A model generated the notes under the pieces. The model saw only the letters and a program-made list of their open reading frames with translations, did no database searches and was not told the origin of the DNA. Source: Clostridiales bacterium (GTDB lineage: Bacteria; Bacillota; Clostridia; Lachnospirales; WQUN01). Taken from it: DNA of 40,651 nucleotides. Positions 26,215-35,862 of this stretch are shown here, piece after piece. Made by a program: the position numbers and the translations under genes. Location: assembly GCA_031271295.1 (NCBI GenBank), contig JAISVZ010000172.1, positions 1 through 40,651 on the forward strand, read 5' to 3'. The first letter of the stretch is position 1. The number at the start of each line of letters is the position of its first letter.

Positions 26215-26634
26215 ATGAGAGTACATAACTTGGCGTTTTTAACGACAATGCGGGGGAATGACTGGAATTTCATAGGCCAGTCATTTCTTCTGGTTTTTAT
26301 TTGTGTTTTAATTTTTGGGGGCACTTATTTTATTTCTAAGTATATTTCCCGCGCAAAAATATCCGGAAAGATGCGCGGTAACCTTGGCATTATTGAAGTA
26401 ATAGGCGTGGGGCTTCAAACAACCGTGCAGCTAATTAAAGCCGGGAAAAAATATATACTGATAGGTGTAAGCCGTGACAGAGTTGACTTCTTGGCGGAGC
26501 TATCCTCGGAGGATATTGAGATGCCGGCGGAAAGTAAGATAATGGGCAAAATTGGGTTCGATAAATATTTGCAGAAATTTATGAACCGGGATAAACCCGG
26601 CGGCAACGGTGATGATAATGACAAACCTGAATAA
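26215..26634 (+). CDS. fliO: Flagellar biosynthesis protein FliO (FliZ type)
   Basis: A 139-residue protein with one membrane helix (about 20-42) and a cytosolic beta-rich part with IIEVIGVGLQTTVQLIKAG and KYILIGVSRDRVDFLAEL, the FliO pattern. FliO helps assemble the FliP ring of the export gate. The ribosome binding site is weak (ATAAGGG). It overlaps fliP by about 23 bases, implying coupling of the two products. Confidence 0.88.
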   Translation: MRVHNLAFLTTMRGNDWNFIGQSFLLVFICVLIFGGTYFISKYISRAKISGKMRGNLGIIEVIGVGLQTTVQLIKAGKKYILIGVSRDRVDFLAELSSEDIEMPAESKIMGKIGFDKYLQKFMNRDKPGGNGDDNDKPE

Positions 26635-27379
26635 AATAAAAACATGCGCAGTGTTTTTATTATTTTTTTTAATTTTTTTTACTGTATGTACAAAAGTATA
26701 CGCTACGGTACCTGCCGTAGATATTAATGTTGCACCTTCCGACAACCCGGCTTCCGTCGCAACCTCAATTCAGCTTCTATTTGTTGTAGCTATTGTAACA
26801 CTTGCGCCTTCGCTGCTTATGATGGTTACATGTTTTCCTAGAATCCTCATATGTTTTCACTTCGTTCGCGCGGCGCTGGGTACTCAGCAAGTGCCGCCCA
26901 ACCAAATTCTTATTGCCTTGGCCTTGTTTATGACTTTCGCTTATATGGGTAACACCTTTACACAAATAAATGACGATGCCCTGCAGCCGCTTATAAACGG
27001 GGAAATAACCCAAGAGGTTGCATTTGAGCGGGGAATGGAGCCTATACGCGAATTTATGGGCAGAAACGTTACCTATTCTGACGTTGCTCTTTTTATGGAT
27101 TTAACCGGGCGCGAAACCGTTTCCGATATTGCCGAGGTACCGAACGAGGTTTTAATTCCCGCGTTTTTGCTTGGGGAAATTACAAAGGGTTTTGAGTTTG
27201 GAGTAAATGTTTATTTACCTTTTATAGTTATTGATATGGTTGTGGCATCCATACTTATGGCAATGGGTATGATGATGCTTCCGCCCGCTATGATATCCTT
27301 GCCGTTTAAAATTTTGCTTTTTATTTCGGTTGGCGGCTGGTCGCTTACGGTAGAGAGCATTATGAAAACATTCGCGTAA
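26612..27379 (+). CDS. fliP: Flagellar export gate protein FliP
   Basis: FliP is the main ring subunit of the flagellar export gate. The 255-residue protein has a hydrophobic, signal-like N-terminus and the conserved blocks TCFPRILICFHFVRAALGT and PPNQILIALALFMTF, then INGEITQEVAFE and a final membrane region with VVASILMAMGMMMLPP. The start lies inside the end of fliO. GTG 26609, ATG 26612 and ATG 26618 are all in frame; ATG 26612 is used here but the exact choice is uncertain. Confidence 0.96.
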   Translation: MIMTNLNKIKTCAVFLLFFLIFFTVCTKVYATVPAVDINVAPSDNPASVATSIQLLFVVAIVTLAPSLLMMVTCFPRILICFHFVRAALGTQQVPPNQILIALALFMTFAYMGNTFTQINDDALQPLINGEITQEVAFERGMEPIREFMGRNVTYSDVALFMDLTGRETVSDIAEVPNEVLIPAFLLGEITKGFEFGVNVYLPFIVIDMVVASILMAMGMMMLPPAMISLPFKILLFISVGGWSLTVESIMKTFA

Positions 27380-27456
27380 AAAAATATAGTTATTATTGCG
27401 TGAAATAAAAAGCTTTCGTTATTAAAAAAAATCCGGTTGAAAGGAAGGCGCAGAGT

Positions 27457-27729
27457 TTGGGAGACAGCAGTACAATAGACATTATGCGCAGCGCTTTAAC
27501 TGCGGTTATGACCGCGTCCGCGCCGCCTCTTATAGCGGGTTTGGTTGTGGGTATTGTTGCGAGTATTTTTCAAACGGTAACATCCATTCAAGAGCCTACG
27601 CTTGCGTTTATTCCAAAAATTATCGCGGTTATGGTTGCGCTTATTATTTTCGGGTCTTTTATGGCGTCGGTTTTGCAGGAGTTTACGCTTGAAATTTTCG
27701 GCAGAATTCCGAACATTATAAACTCCTGA
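27457..27729 (+). CDS. fliQ: Flagellar export gate protein FliQ
   Basis: A 90-residue protein with two membrane helices. The pattern LIAGLVVGIVASIFQTVTS followed by QEPTLAFIPKIIAV is diagnostic of FliQ. Four copies normally join FliP and FliR in the gate. The start is a TTG with GAAAGGAAGG upstream. A 77-base AT-rich gap separates it from fliP. Confidence 0.95.
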   Translation: MGDSSTIDIMRSALTAVMTASAPPLIAGLVVGIVASIFQTVTSIQEPTLAFIPKIIAVMVALIIFGSFMASVLQEFTLEIFGRIPNIINS

Positions 27730-27744
27730 GAGGGCGGTGCGGCA

Positions 27745-28551
27745 GTGCTTAACTTCTCGTCTGCGGTTGCGATTATAGATTTATTCGAAAATATAGATAT
27801 TCTGCTGCTGATAATGGTTCGCTGCGTCGGTTTTTTTGTTTTGCTGCCTATATTCTCCGGAGCCAATGTTCCGGCGTATACCAAAATAGCCTTTTCGCTT
27901 TTGACATCATACCTTGTATTTTCGTCCGGTATTGTTACGGAGGTTACCTACGACCCGTCAACGCTGGGCTATTTTTATTTACTTGTAATTGAATTTTTAA
28001 CCGGTTTTGTTTTGGCGTTTGCGGTATACATTGTTTTTATGGCTTTTTACATGGCCGGGCAAATTATAGACTATCAAATTGGGTTTTCAATGGTTTCCGT
28101 TTTAGACCCTGTTACTCAAATTCAGGTTCCCATAACAGGCAACTTGCTTTATATGCTTATACTGCTTACGCTTGTAACAACACACGGCATAAACCATATT
28201 ATAGGCGCTTTTTTGTACAGTTTTGAAAAAATACCGCCGGGCGGAGCAAATATGCTTGCAAACGAAGGCATGTTAAACATGGCCGTTGATATAATAGTGA
28301 ATTTTATGGTTGTTGGGGTAAAAATTTCAATGCCGATTTTGGGTACAATTTTGGTTTTGGATGTTGGGCTTGGAATTTTGGTTAAGGCCGTTCCGCAAAT
28401 GAATGTTTTTGTGGTGGGTATGCCAATAAAACTGCTTATAGGTTTGGCGGTTTTTATTATAATAGTTCCTATATTCTCAACTATTTATGAAAATATTTTC
28501 TGGGAATCCTACAGGAATTTGCAGAATTTTACGGAAGTGATGCCTCCTTGA
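27745..28551 (+). CDS. fliR: Flagellar export gate protein FliR
   Basis: A 268-residue multi-span membrane protein of the FliR family, with PIFSGANVPAYTKIAFSLL near the N-terminus, YQIGFSMVSVLDPVTQIQV in the middle and VVGMPIKLLIGLAVF near the C-terminus. It completes the FliP5-FliQ4-FliR1 gate. The GTG start has AGAGGGCGG upstream. Its stop overlaps a possible TTG start of flhB. Confidence 0.95.
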   Translation: MLNFSSAVAIIDLFENIDILLLIMVRCVGFFVLLPIFSGANVPAYTKIAFSLLTSYLVFSSGIVTEVTYDPSTLGYFYLLVIEFLTGFVLAFAVYIVFMAFYMAGQIIDYQIGFSMVSVLDPVTQIQVPITGNLLYMLILLTLVTTHGINHIIGAFLYSFEKIPPGGANMLANEGMLNMAVDIIVNFMVVGVKISMPILGTILVLDVGLGILVKAVPQMNVFVVGMPIKLLIGLAVFIIIVPIFSTIYENIFWESYRNLQNFTEVMPP

Positions 28552-28568
28552 TTTTAAAAGACGGAAAT

Positions 28569-29660
28569 ATGTTAAAGTACAACCTTAGTTTTTTCGACGG
28601 CGGCGGTGAGAAAACCGAACAGCCAACCGCGAGGAAAAGGCACAAGGCGCGTGAGGAAGGTCAGGTTGCCCGAAGCCAGGAAATAGGTACCGCGGTTTTG
28701 TTTATTGTGGTTTTTTTTGCGCTTCGCACGTTTGCGCCTTCCATGTACGCCAATTTGGAGGCGCTTTTTCGCTTTAGTTTTGTAAGGCTTTCGGAATTGG
28801 GGCTGGTTTACGATGCCGAATATATGACAAGTTTTCTTACATACTTGTTTATGCAGGCAATGCTTGTTGCCGCGCCAATTTTCGCGCTTACAATGGTTTC
28901 CGGCGTGGTTGTAAATGTTGCGCAGGTAAAGTGGGAGCCAACTTGGAAGCCTTTAAAGCCAAAGTTTTCAAAAATGAACCCTCTTTCGGGCATAAAGCGC
29001 CTTTTTTCAACTCAGGTTTTTATGGAGCTTATAAAATCTATTTTTAAGCTTATTATTTTGGGGTATGTTGTATACAGCACTTTTATGGACGAAGCGTCTA
29101 TGTTGCCGTCGCTTGCGGTTATGGATCCGTTTCAGGCATTTATTTACATAGGTAACGTTATAGTGGATTTGGGAATAAGAATTGGCTTTTACTATTTGGT
29201 TATTGCCGCGCTGGATTATTTTTATCAAAGATACAAGCACAATAAAAGCTTAAAGATGACAAAACAGGAAGTAAAAGAAGAATGGAAGATGACAGAGGGT
29301 AACCCGCAAATTAAGGGTAAAATTAAGCAGAAAATGAGGGAAGCCTCAATGCGCCGTATGATGCAGGAGGTGCCGGGGGCGGACGTTATTATTACAAACC
29401 CCACGCATTACGCGGTGGCGCTTAAATACGACAGGGAAGTTTCCAGCAACGCCCCTATTGTTGTTGCCAAAGGTGTGGATTATTTGGCAAGAAAGATAAA
29501 GGAAAAGGCAACGGAAAGCGGAGTTGAAATTGTGGAAAACAAACAGCTTGCCCGCGCAATATACAATACCGTTGATTTGGGAAGAGAAATTCCCCCCGAA
29601 CTTTATCAGGCGGTTGCGGAAATACTGGCATATATTTATAAATTAAAAAATAAACACTAA
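28569..29660 (+). CDS. flhB: Flagellar export switch protein FlhB
   Basis: FlhB controls the switch from hook-type to filament-type export. The protein (363 residues from the ATG at 28569) starts with the family pattern MLKYNLSFF and GGGEKTEQPTARKRHKARE. It has four membrane helices and a cytosolic domain with the self-cleavage site NPTH (N277-H280). The ATG at 28569 fits the family N-terminus but has only a weak GACGGA site. A TTG at 28548, overlapping the fliR stop, would add seven residues and has GGAAG upstream. Confidence 0.95.
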   Translation: MLKYNLSFFDGGGEKTEQPTARKRHKAREEGQVARSQEIGTAVLFIVVFFALRTFAPSMYANLEALFRFSFVRLSELGLVYDAEYMTSFLTYLFMQAMLVAAPIFALTMVSGVVVNVAQVKWEPTWKPLKPKFSKMNPLSGIKRLFSTQVFMELIKSIFKLIILGYVVYSTFMDEASMLPSLAVMDPFQAFIYIGNVIVDLGIRIGFYYLVIAALDYFYQRYKHNKSLKMTKQEVKEEWKMTEGNPQIKGKIKQKMREASMRRMMQEVPGADVIITNPTHYAVALKYDREVSSNAPIVVAKGVDYLARKIKEKATESGVEIVENKQLARAIYNTVDLGREIPPELYQAVAEILAYIYKLKNKH

Positions 29661-29695
29661 TATCTTAAAAAATACTACAATTTTATTAATTTCTG

Positions 29696-29704
29696 TGTTA
29701 AAAT
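29696..29704 (+). promoter_or_regulatory. Possible internal extended -10 promoter before flhA
   Basis: The 83-base gap between flhB and flhA holds TG-T-TAAAAT (29696-29704), which fits an extended -10 element, but no good -35 box lies 16-18 bases upstream. It could give extra expression of flhA and later genes. Confidence 0.25.
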
Positions 29705-29743
29705 GATGGTGGGGTTTTGTAAAATTATATAGAGGTTGATGTT

Positions 29744-31801
29744 ATGACTTTTAGGCTAAAACTCAAAGAATCGGTTATTGGCGTAATTATTCTCGGAATA
29801 ATAAGCTTAATTATTATTCAGCCTTCCGCCGACGTTTTGGATGTTTTAATAATTATAAATTTATTTGTATCCATGATGATTATGTTAAACGCGTTATATT
29901 CCAACGACGCGCTCGACATGTCTCTTTTCCCAACGATTCTGCTCATTACAACCGCGTTTCGTCTTATTTTAAACCTTGTTTCCACAAGGCTAATCCTTCA
30001 AGACGGGGATCCGGGCGTGGTTGTTAACACATTCGGAACCTTTGTTACGGGCGGCAACATGGTTGTAGGAATAATAATGTTTATAATAATTGTTATAGTT
30101 AATTTTATGGTTATAACAAAAGGTTCGGAACGTGTTGCGGAAGTTACCGCAAGGTTTACACTTGACGCTATGCCCGGTAAGCAAATGGCCATAGACGCGG
30201 ATTTAAACACCGGCCTAATAGACGAAGAGGGCGCAAAAGAGCGGCGTAAAAAAATACAGGATGAAGCCAATTTTTACGGCGCTATGGACGGCGCTTCAAA
30301 GTTTGTTAAGGGCGATGCTATCGCGGGTATTTTAATTACGTTTATAAACATAATAGGCGGCGTTACAATAGGCGCGTTGGGGCTTGGCACAGGGGAACCA
30401 CTTACAATAATGGAGGCTCTTCAAAAGTACGCGCTTTTAACCGTAGGCGACGGGCTTGTTAGCCAAATTCCCGCTATTATGATTTCTTTGGCAATGGGTC
30501 TTTTGGTTACGAAGGCAAATTTGGATTCCGACGTTTCAACTCTTATGGTGCGTCAGCTTTTCGGCAATTCTTTGGTTTTATACATAGGCGGGTTCGTGCT
30601 TGTTGTGCTTGGCGCGGTAACACCACTTCCAACCGGTCCGTTTTTAATATCGGGGCTCGTTTCAATAATTTACGCTACATATTTAGATAGGCAAAAGCAG
30701 CTTGTTGCAATTAAAACCGAAATTACCGCGGAGGATTCCGAGGCCGAGGAAATACGCAGGCCGGAAAACGTTGTTTCGCTTCTTAGTGTGGATCAAATTC
30801 TGCTTATATTCGGTTACGGCTTAATTCCGCTTGTGGACGCAAGCCAAGGCGGGGATTTATTGGATAGAGTTGTTATGATAAGGCGGCAGGTGGCGCTGGA
30901 ACTTGGCGCGGTTGTGCCGGTTATCCGCTTAAGGGACGATATTAAGCTTTCGCCTAACGAATACCGAATATTAATAAAGGGCATTGAAGTAGCCGGCGGC
31001 GATATCATGTTCGACCATTACATGGCAATGAACCCCGGTTATGTTGAAGAGGAAATTGACGGCATTGAAACAGTGGAACCGTTTATGGGCCTGCCCGCTT
31101 TGTGGATTTCCGAATCGCAAAGGGAACGCGCGGAAGCTCTTGGCTACACAGTTGTAGACCCTCCGGCAATTATCGCCACACACTTAACGGAAGTTATAAG
31201 GGGGCATTTGCACGAGCTGCTTACAAGGCAGGATGTGCAGTCGCTCATTAACCATGTTAAGGAAGCTCACCCGGTACTTGTGGACGAACTTATTCCCAAA
31301 CTTTTAACAATAGGCGATGTTCAAAAGGTGCTTGCAAACCTGCTTCACGAGGGGCTTTCAATTAGGGATTTGGTAACGATTCTTGAAACTCTTGCGGACT
31401 ACGCCGCCATGACAAGGGATATGGATATGCTAACCGAATATGTGCGGCAGGCTCTAAGGCGTTCAATTTCGCAGCGTTACTTCGATTCTGATTCGAACAC
31501 GGTTATTACCTTAGACCCTGAGTTGGAGCAAAAAATTATGTCCAGCGTTCAGCAGTCGGAGCAGGGCTCATACCTCGCGCTGGATCCCGGTACAACCCAA
31601 AAAATATTCGATAACCTGAATTCGGAGGTAGTGAAACTAACATCCATGGGGCTTCAGCCAATAATTCTAACCTCGCCTATAGTGAGGGTTTACTTCAAAA
31701 AGTTAGTTGAACAGGTTGCGCCCGATTTGGTGGTGCTTTCATATAACGAAATAGATTCCAAAGTGGAAGTACAGGCTATTGGGATGGTGAGTATTGCGTG
31801 A
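29744..31801 (+). CDS. flhA: Flagellar export gate protein FlhA
   Basis: FlhA is the large export gate protein; its cytosolic ring receives substrate-chaperone complexes. The 685-residue protein has eight membrane helices (first about 310 residues). The conserved FHIPEP-type region reads RFTLDAMPGKQMAIDADLN and GAKERRKKIQDEANFYG between helices. The C-terminal domain (about 345-685) includes VVDPPAIIATHLTEVIR. AGAGGTTGATG precedes the ATG. The stop overlaps the flhF GTG start. Confidence 0.97.
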   Translation: MTFRLKLKESVIGVIILGIISLIIIQPSADVLDVLIIINLFVSMMIMLNALYSNDALDMSLFPTILLITTAFRLILNLVSTRLILQDGDPGVVVNTFGTFVTGGNMVVGIIMFIIIVIVNFMVITKGSERVAEVTARFTLDAMPGKQMAIDADLNTGLIDEEGAKERRKKIQDEANFYGAMDGASKFVKGDAIAGILITFINIIGGVTIGALGLGTGEPLTIMEALQKYALLTVGDGLVSQIPAIMISLAMGLLVTKANLDSDVSTLMVRQLFGNSLVLYIGGFVLVVLGAVTPLPTGPFLISGLVSIIYATYLDRQKQLVAIKTEITAEDSEAEEIRRPENVVSLLSVDQILLIFGYGLIPLVDASQGGDLLDRVVMIRRQVALELGAVVPVIRLRDDIKLSPNEYRILIKGIEVAGGDIMFDHYMAMNPGYVEEEIDGIETVEPFMGLPALWISESQRERAEALGYTVVDPPAIIATHLTEVIRGHLHELLTRQDVQSLINHVKEAHPVLVDELIPKLLTIGDVQKVLANLLHEGLSIRDLVTILETLADYAAMTRDMDMLTEYVRQALRRSISQRYFDSDSNTVITLDPELEQKIMSSVQQSEQGSYLALDPGTTQKIFDNLNSEVVKLTSMGLQPIILTSPIVRVYFKKLVEQVAPDLVVLSYNEIDSKVEVQAIGMVSIA

Positions 31802-33066
31802 AAATAAAAAAGTATACCGCTTCTACTGAACAGCAGGCTATCGAAATGGTTAAGGACGAACTTGGTCTTGACGCGCTTGTTTTAAACATAAAAAAAATTC
31901 AGCCCAAGGGGTTTACCGCACTTTTCAGGAAAGCTACCGTTGAGGTAACCGCGGCTTACGAGGAGAAAACAAAGCAGTTAAAAAAGGAAAGCGCTCCGCT
32001 TCCGGTATTAAACGGCAAGGCTTCGGCAAACGGTAAAAATGTTTTAAGCGGTATAGCGCAGCAAAACGCAAACCCGCCGGAGGTTAACGAAGCGGTGTTA
32101 TTGGATTTAAAGGCTGATGGCGGCGGTACTAAAAGCAATGAACGGCAAAAGTTAGCGTCCGCGCAGATGAGAATTAATATGTTAGAACAGGAGCTTGACA
32201 GTAAGGAAAGCTTGCTGGAAAAGGCCGCAAGCCTGCTTGCCGCATCCGCTTATAAGGCGGCTCCTGAAAACCGCAAGTACAGTAACAACATGCTTCAAAT
32301 TTTTTACGACGCTCTTATAAACCAAGGCGTAACGGGCGAAATTGCAGAGTTTTTGCTAAACGACGTAAGCCGTTTGGCGGACGATACGGATTTAGAGGTT
32401 ATAGTAAGAGTTGTATACAACAATATTTTGAACATATTCGGTGAAACTCCGGAAGCTAAAGCTCCGGGTAAGGGGGTGTACCTTTTTTTAGGGCCAACCG
32501 GCGTTGGTAAAACCACAACAATAGCAAAGCTATCATCCAAGTTTGTTTTAGCGGAGGGTAAAAAAGTGGGGCTTTTAACTGCGGATACCTACCGTATTGC
32601 CGCTGTGGAGCAGTTAAAAACCTATGCCGAGATACTGGGAATTGATATTGGAATTATTTACAACGCTGCGGATTTACGCGAGCTTTTGCCCAAAATGAAG
32701 AACTTTTCAGATTTGGTGCTTGTGGATACCGCCGGGCGTTCCCACAGAAACGAAAACGCTGTTGGCGAACTAAACGAACTTTTATCCGCCGTTCCCGAAG
32801 CGAGGCGTTTTTTAGTTTTAAGCCTTACAACTAAATATGACGATTTAATAAGTATAGTAAACGCTTATTCCGAACTGAGTGATTTTGATTTGATTTTTAC
32901 CAAAGCGGACGAAACCTTATATTTGGGTTCTATGCTGAATATCTGCTATATAACCGGTAAAAAAATATCCTATATTACCAACGGGCAAAATGTGCCCGAC
33001 GACATTATGGCTGTTAAGCCGGAGCAGATTGCCAAGTCGCTGCTTGGATTGGGAGGTGCGTTGTAA
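31798..33066 (+). CDS. flhF: SRP-type GTPase FlhF
   Basis: FlhF sets the number and position of flagella together with FlhG. The 422-residue protein has the B domain at the N-terminus (MKIKKYTASTEQQAIEMVK), a low-complexity stretch, an N-domain helix bundle, and the G domain with GPTGVGKTTT (about 231-240), DTAGRS and FTKADE. The start GTG overlaps the flhA stop (GTGA), with GATGGTGAG upstream. It overlaps flhG by one base. Confidence 0.96.
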   Translation: MKIKKYTASTEQQAIEMVKDELGLDALVLNIKKIQPKGFTALFRKATVEVTAAYEEKTKQLKKESAPLPVLNGKASANGKNVLSGIAQQNANPPEVNEAVLLDLKADGGGTKSNERQKLASAQMRINMLEQELDSKESLLEKAASLLAASAYKAAPENRKYSNNMLQIFYDALINQGVTGEIAEFLLNDVSRLADDTDLEVIVRVVYNNILNIFGETPEAKAPGKGVYLFLGPTGVGKTTTIAKLSSKFVLAEGKKVGLLTADTYRIAAVEQLKTYAEILGIDIGIIYNAADLRELLPKMKNFSDLVLVDTAGRSHRNENAVGELNELLSAVPEARRFLVLSLTTKYDDLISIVNAYSELSDFDLIFTKADETLYLGSMLNICYITGKKISYITNGQNVPDDIMAVKPEQIAKSLLGLGGAL

Positions 33067-33956
33067 TGATGGTAGACCAGGCCGAAAGCTTGAGGAACAT
33101 AGTTAAGCAGAGGCAGGAGGTTATACAGCCGCCAAAAGTTCAAGTAACATCGCGCGTAATAACCGTAACAAGCGGAAAAGGCGGTGTTGGTAAATCCAAC
33201 TTTACGGCAAACCTTGGCATTTCGCTTTCAAAAACCGGCAAACGTGTGGTTATTATAGACGCGGATTTTGGTTTGGCGAATATTGAGGTTTTATTCGGGA
33301 TTATCCCTCAGTATTCTTTGGCTAACGTGCTGAGCGGGCAAAAGGAATTAAAGGATATTATTTCGGAAGGGCCGCACGGCGTAAAATTTCTTTCGGGCGG
33401 TTCCGGCCTTAGGGATTTGGCGAATATCAACGAGCGGCAAATGACATATATTATAGAAAAGCTTTCATATTTGGACAGCGTTTCGGATATCATTTTAATA
33501 GATACAGGAGCGGGTATTTCGGATTCTGTTTTAAATTTTGTTAAAGCTTCAAAGGAAGCGGTTATAATAACCACTCCGGAGCCCACATCCGTTACGGATG
33601 GGTACGCTATAATAAAAGCGGTTAGGGAATCGAACGGTGATATGCCGGAAATAAAGGTAATAATAAACCGCGTTGACGATTCAAAAGAAGGGTTTGAAAT
33701 TTTCGACAAAATCAGCAAGGTTGCAAAGAGGTTTTTAGAGGTTGACTTAACGAATTTGGGGTACATACCTTACGACAATAACGTTATTAGGGCGGTTAAA
33801 TCTCAACAGCCACTCATTATGACATACCCAAATTCGGAGGCATCGAAGGCAATAGAGGCAATTGCCGGGAGGTTGCTTGATTCATCCCTGCCTCTTGTTG
33901 AACAAAAGGCGGGCATAAAAGGGTTTATGCGAAGGTTATCGGGTATTTTCAAATAA
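33066..33956 (+). CDS. flhG: MinD-like ATPase FlhG (YlxH)
   Basis: FlhG is the ParA/MinD-type ATPase that activates FlhF GTPase and limits flagellar number. The 296-residue protein has an N-terminal DQAESLRNIV helix that fits the FlhF-activating segment, the deviant Walker A TSGKGGVGKSNF (about 35-46), a switch DADFGLANIEVL and IDTGAGIS. The C-terminus (KGFMRRLSGIF) looks like an amphipathic membrane-targeting helix. GGGAGGTG lies upstream, within the end of flhF. Confidence 0.96.
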   Translation: MMVDQAESLRNIVKQRQEVIQPPKVQVTSRVITVTSGKGGVGKSNFTANLGISLSKTGKRVVIIDADFGLANIEVLFGIIPQYSLANVLSGQKELKDIISEGPHGVKFLSGGSGLRDLANINERQMTYIIEKLSYLDSVSDIILIDTGAGISDSVLNFVKASKEAVIITTPEPTSVTDGYAIIKAVRESNGDMPEIKVIINRVDDSKEGFEIFDKISKVAKRFLEVDLTNLGYIPYDNNVIRAVKSQQPLIMTYPNSEASKAIEAIAGRLLDSSLPLVEQKAGIKGFMRRLSGIFK

Positions 33957-33981
33957 GGATGGTTGGAGGCTGGATACTTTA

Positions 33982-34671
33982 ATGTTGTTTGATAATATAA
34001 AGGCGGGCGACAGATTAGAAATTACGAAAAAGAATTCAAAACCGAATATTAAACCGGCAACATATGTTAGCCAGGTTGAAGAGGTTATACCGGCGAAAAG
34101 CCAGGTAGTTATATTCTCCCCCATTTCATACGGGGAAATTATAAGAATTGATAAAGACGAGTACACAATGCTTTTTTACTGCGAAAAGGGTATGATGCAG
34201 TTTTCGGCTGTGGGTATTACCAATGTTAAGGATTCCGGCCAGAGCTTTGCGGTACTAAAGCTTACGAACAAAGGCGAACGCATACAGCGCAGGTATTTTT
34301 ACCGGCTGGATTGCATAATTCCCTTTAAATTCGGAATTTTAGAAAGGGACAAAATGAATACCGCAAAAAGAAAAGATTTATTCTCGAACGTCAGCTTAGA
34401 GGGAATAATTAAGGATATTTCGGGCGGCGGTATAAGGTTTTTATCCAACGAGGAAATAGAGGCGAATATGTACATTTGCTGTATAATTCCTGTTGAAAAT
34501 GAAGTTTTGCTTCCCATAGGCAGAGTGTTAACAAAACAGCATTTCCCGAAATCCAACTATAAGTATCAGTACAGGTTGCTGTTTGAAGCTATCCTCCCCG
34601 AGGACCAGGAGAGGATTGTACAATACGTATTTAACGAACAGAGAAAAACATTAGGGCGTACAAGAGATTAA
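33982..34671 (+). CDS. PilZ-domain c-di-GMP receptor, YcgR/DgrA-like
   Basis: A 229-residue cytosolic protein with an N-terminal YcgR-type domain (about 1-95) and a PilZ domain (about 100-220). The c-di-GMP-binding motifs are intact: RxxxR as R104-YFY-R108 and DxSxxG as D145-I-S-GG-G150. In Bacillus the related YpfA/DgrA slows motility by acting on the motor when c-di-GMP is high. Its place inside the flagellar operon supports the same role. The ATG at 33982 has GGAGG at a long distance (12 bases), so the start is moderately certain. Confidence 0.92.
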   Translation: MLFDNIKAGDRLEITKKNSKPNIKPATYVSQVEEVIPAKSQVVIFSPISYGEIIRIDKDEYTMLFYCEKGMMQFSAVGITNVKDSGQSFAVLKLTNKGERIQRRYFYRLDCIIPFKFGILERDKMNTAKRKDLFSNVSLEGIIKDISGGGIRFLSNEEIEANMYICCIIPVENEVLLPIGRVLTKQHFPKSNYKYQYRLLFEAILPEDQERIVQYVFNEQRKTLGRTRD

Positions 34672-34744
34672 AGTTAGCAATCATTAAGGCCGGTTTCGCG
34701 AAAATTCCGCTCTGCCGGGCTTGCATCCAAGGAGGTTGATGAAA

Positions 34745-35365
34745 ATGGCAGGTGTTGAAAACTACGGTGATATTCACTTTGACGTTTTAAAGGAAATTGG
34801 AAATATTGGCGCGGGTAACGCGATAACGTCATTGTCTAAAATGCTTAATAAAAAGGTTGATATGCGGGTACCGAAGGTTAGCCTTGTGGATTTTAAATTC
34901 ATATCGGATTTTATTGGAGGCCCGGAAAATTTAATTATTGGTATCTTAATAGGTTTATCCGGCGATGTTAACGGCATTATGATGTTTTTGGTTGAAAAGA
35001 ACAGCGCTCACAGGCTGATAGACATTTTGTTTTCTTCAACTTCGGCAAACGAAAACGACGATTTTTCCGAAATGGAATTATCCGCGCTTCAGGAAGTAGG
35101 CAACATTTTATCAGGTTCTTATTTAGGCTCGTTTGCTACACTCATTAATAAATCCATAATTCCGTCCATACCGTATTTGGCAATTGATATGGCCCAGGCA
35201 ATACTTAGCGTGCCCGCAATTGAATTTGGCAAGGTTTCGGACAAGGTACTGCTTATAGAGTCGCTGTTTGAGGCGGAAAATAAAGACGTTTCCGGTTTTT
35301 TTGTACTCGTTCCAGACCCGCCTTCGTTTCAGACTATTTTAACGTCTTTAGGGGTAATGATATGA
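34745..35365 (+). CDS. cheC: CheY-P phosphatase CheC
   Basis: CheC removes phosphate from CheY-P and works with CheD in adaptation. The protein (206 residues from the ATG at 34745) keeps both active pairs, E17/N20 in LKEIGNIGAGNA and E117/N120 in LQEVGNILSGS. AAGGAGG at 34729-34735 is 9 bases from this ATG but only 3 from the alternative ATG at 34739, so 34745 is preferred. It overlaps cheD by 4 bases (ATGA). Confidence 0.95.
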   Translation: MAGVENYGDIHFDVLKEIGNIGAGNAITSLSKMLNKKVDMRVPKVSLVDFKFISDFIGGPENLIIGILIGLSGDVNGIMMFLVEKNSAHRLIDILFSSTSANENDDFSEMELSALQEVGNILSGSYLGSFATLINKSIIPSIPYLAIDMAQAILSVPAIEFGKVSDKVLLIESLFEAENKDVSGFFVLVPDPPSFQTILTSLGVMI

Positions 35366-35850
35366 TTAATAATGCAATTATCGTTGGTATGGCTGACTTG
35401 AATGTTACAAAGGCGCCGGGTATACTCACAACACTTGGGTTGGGTTCTTGCGTTGGTATTGCAATTTACGACCCTACCACCAAAATTGCCGGGCTGGCGC
35501 ACATAATGCTTCCCGATTCCACGCAGATACAAAACAATTCAAATATCGCCAAATTTGCTGATACAGCAATGGTTAAGCTAATAAACGATATGGTAATGCT
35601 TGGAGCAAAAAAACTTAATATGAAGGCGAAAATAGCGGGCGGGGCGCAAATGTTCGCTTTCGATTCCACAAATTCCAGCATGAGGATTGGCGAACGCAAT
35701 GTGGAAGCAGTTACAAGAAATTTGCAAATGCACAAAATTCCGCTTATAGCCAAAGAAGTTGGGGAGAACTTCGGGCGGACGGTGGAACTTTACGCGGATA
35801 CGGGCAATTTCTTAATAAAAACAATTGGGCACGGAAACAGAACTATTTAG
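35362..35850 (+). CDS. cheD: Chemoreceptor glutamine deamidase CheD
   Basis: CheD deamidates chemoreceptor glutamines and is sequestered by CheC when CheY-P is high. In the 162-residue protein the catalytic C30 (LGSCVGIAIYD) and H47 (GLAHIMLP) are 17 residues apart, with T24 six residues before the cysteine, as in the known enzyme. The protein continues with KIAGGAQMF and SMRIGERNVEA, also family blocks. Translation is coupled to cheC by the ATGA overlap. Confidence 0.96.
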   Translation: MINNAIIVGMADLNVTKAPGILTTLGLGSCVGIAIYDPTTKIAGLAHIMLPDSTQIQNNSNIAKFADTAMVKLINDMVMLGAKKLNMKAKIAGGAQMFAFDSTNSSMRIGERNVEAVTRNLQMHKIPLIAKEVGENFGRTVELYADTGNFLIKTIGHGNRTI

Positions 35851-35862
35851 GGATGGATTATT

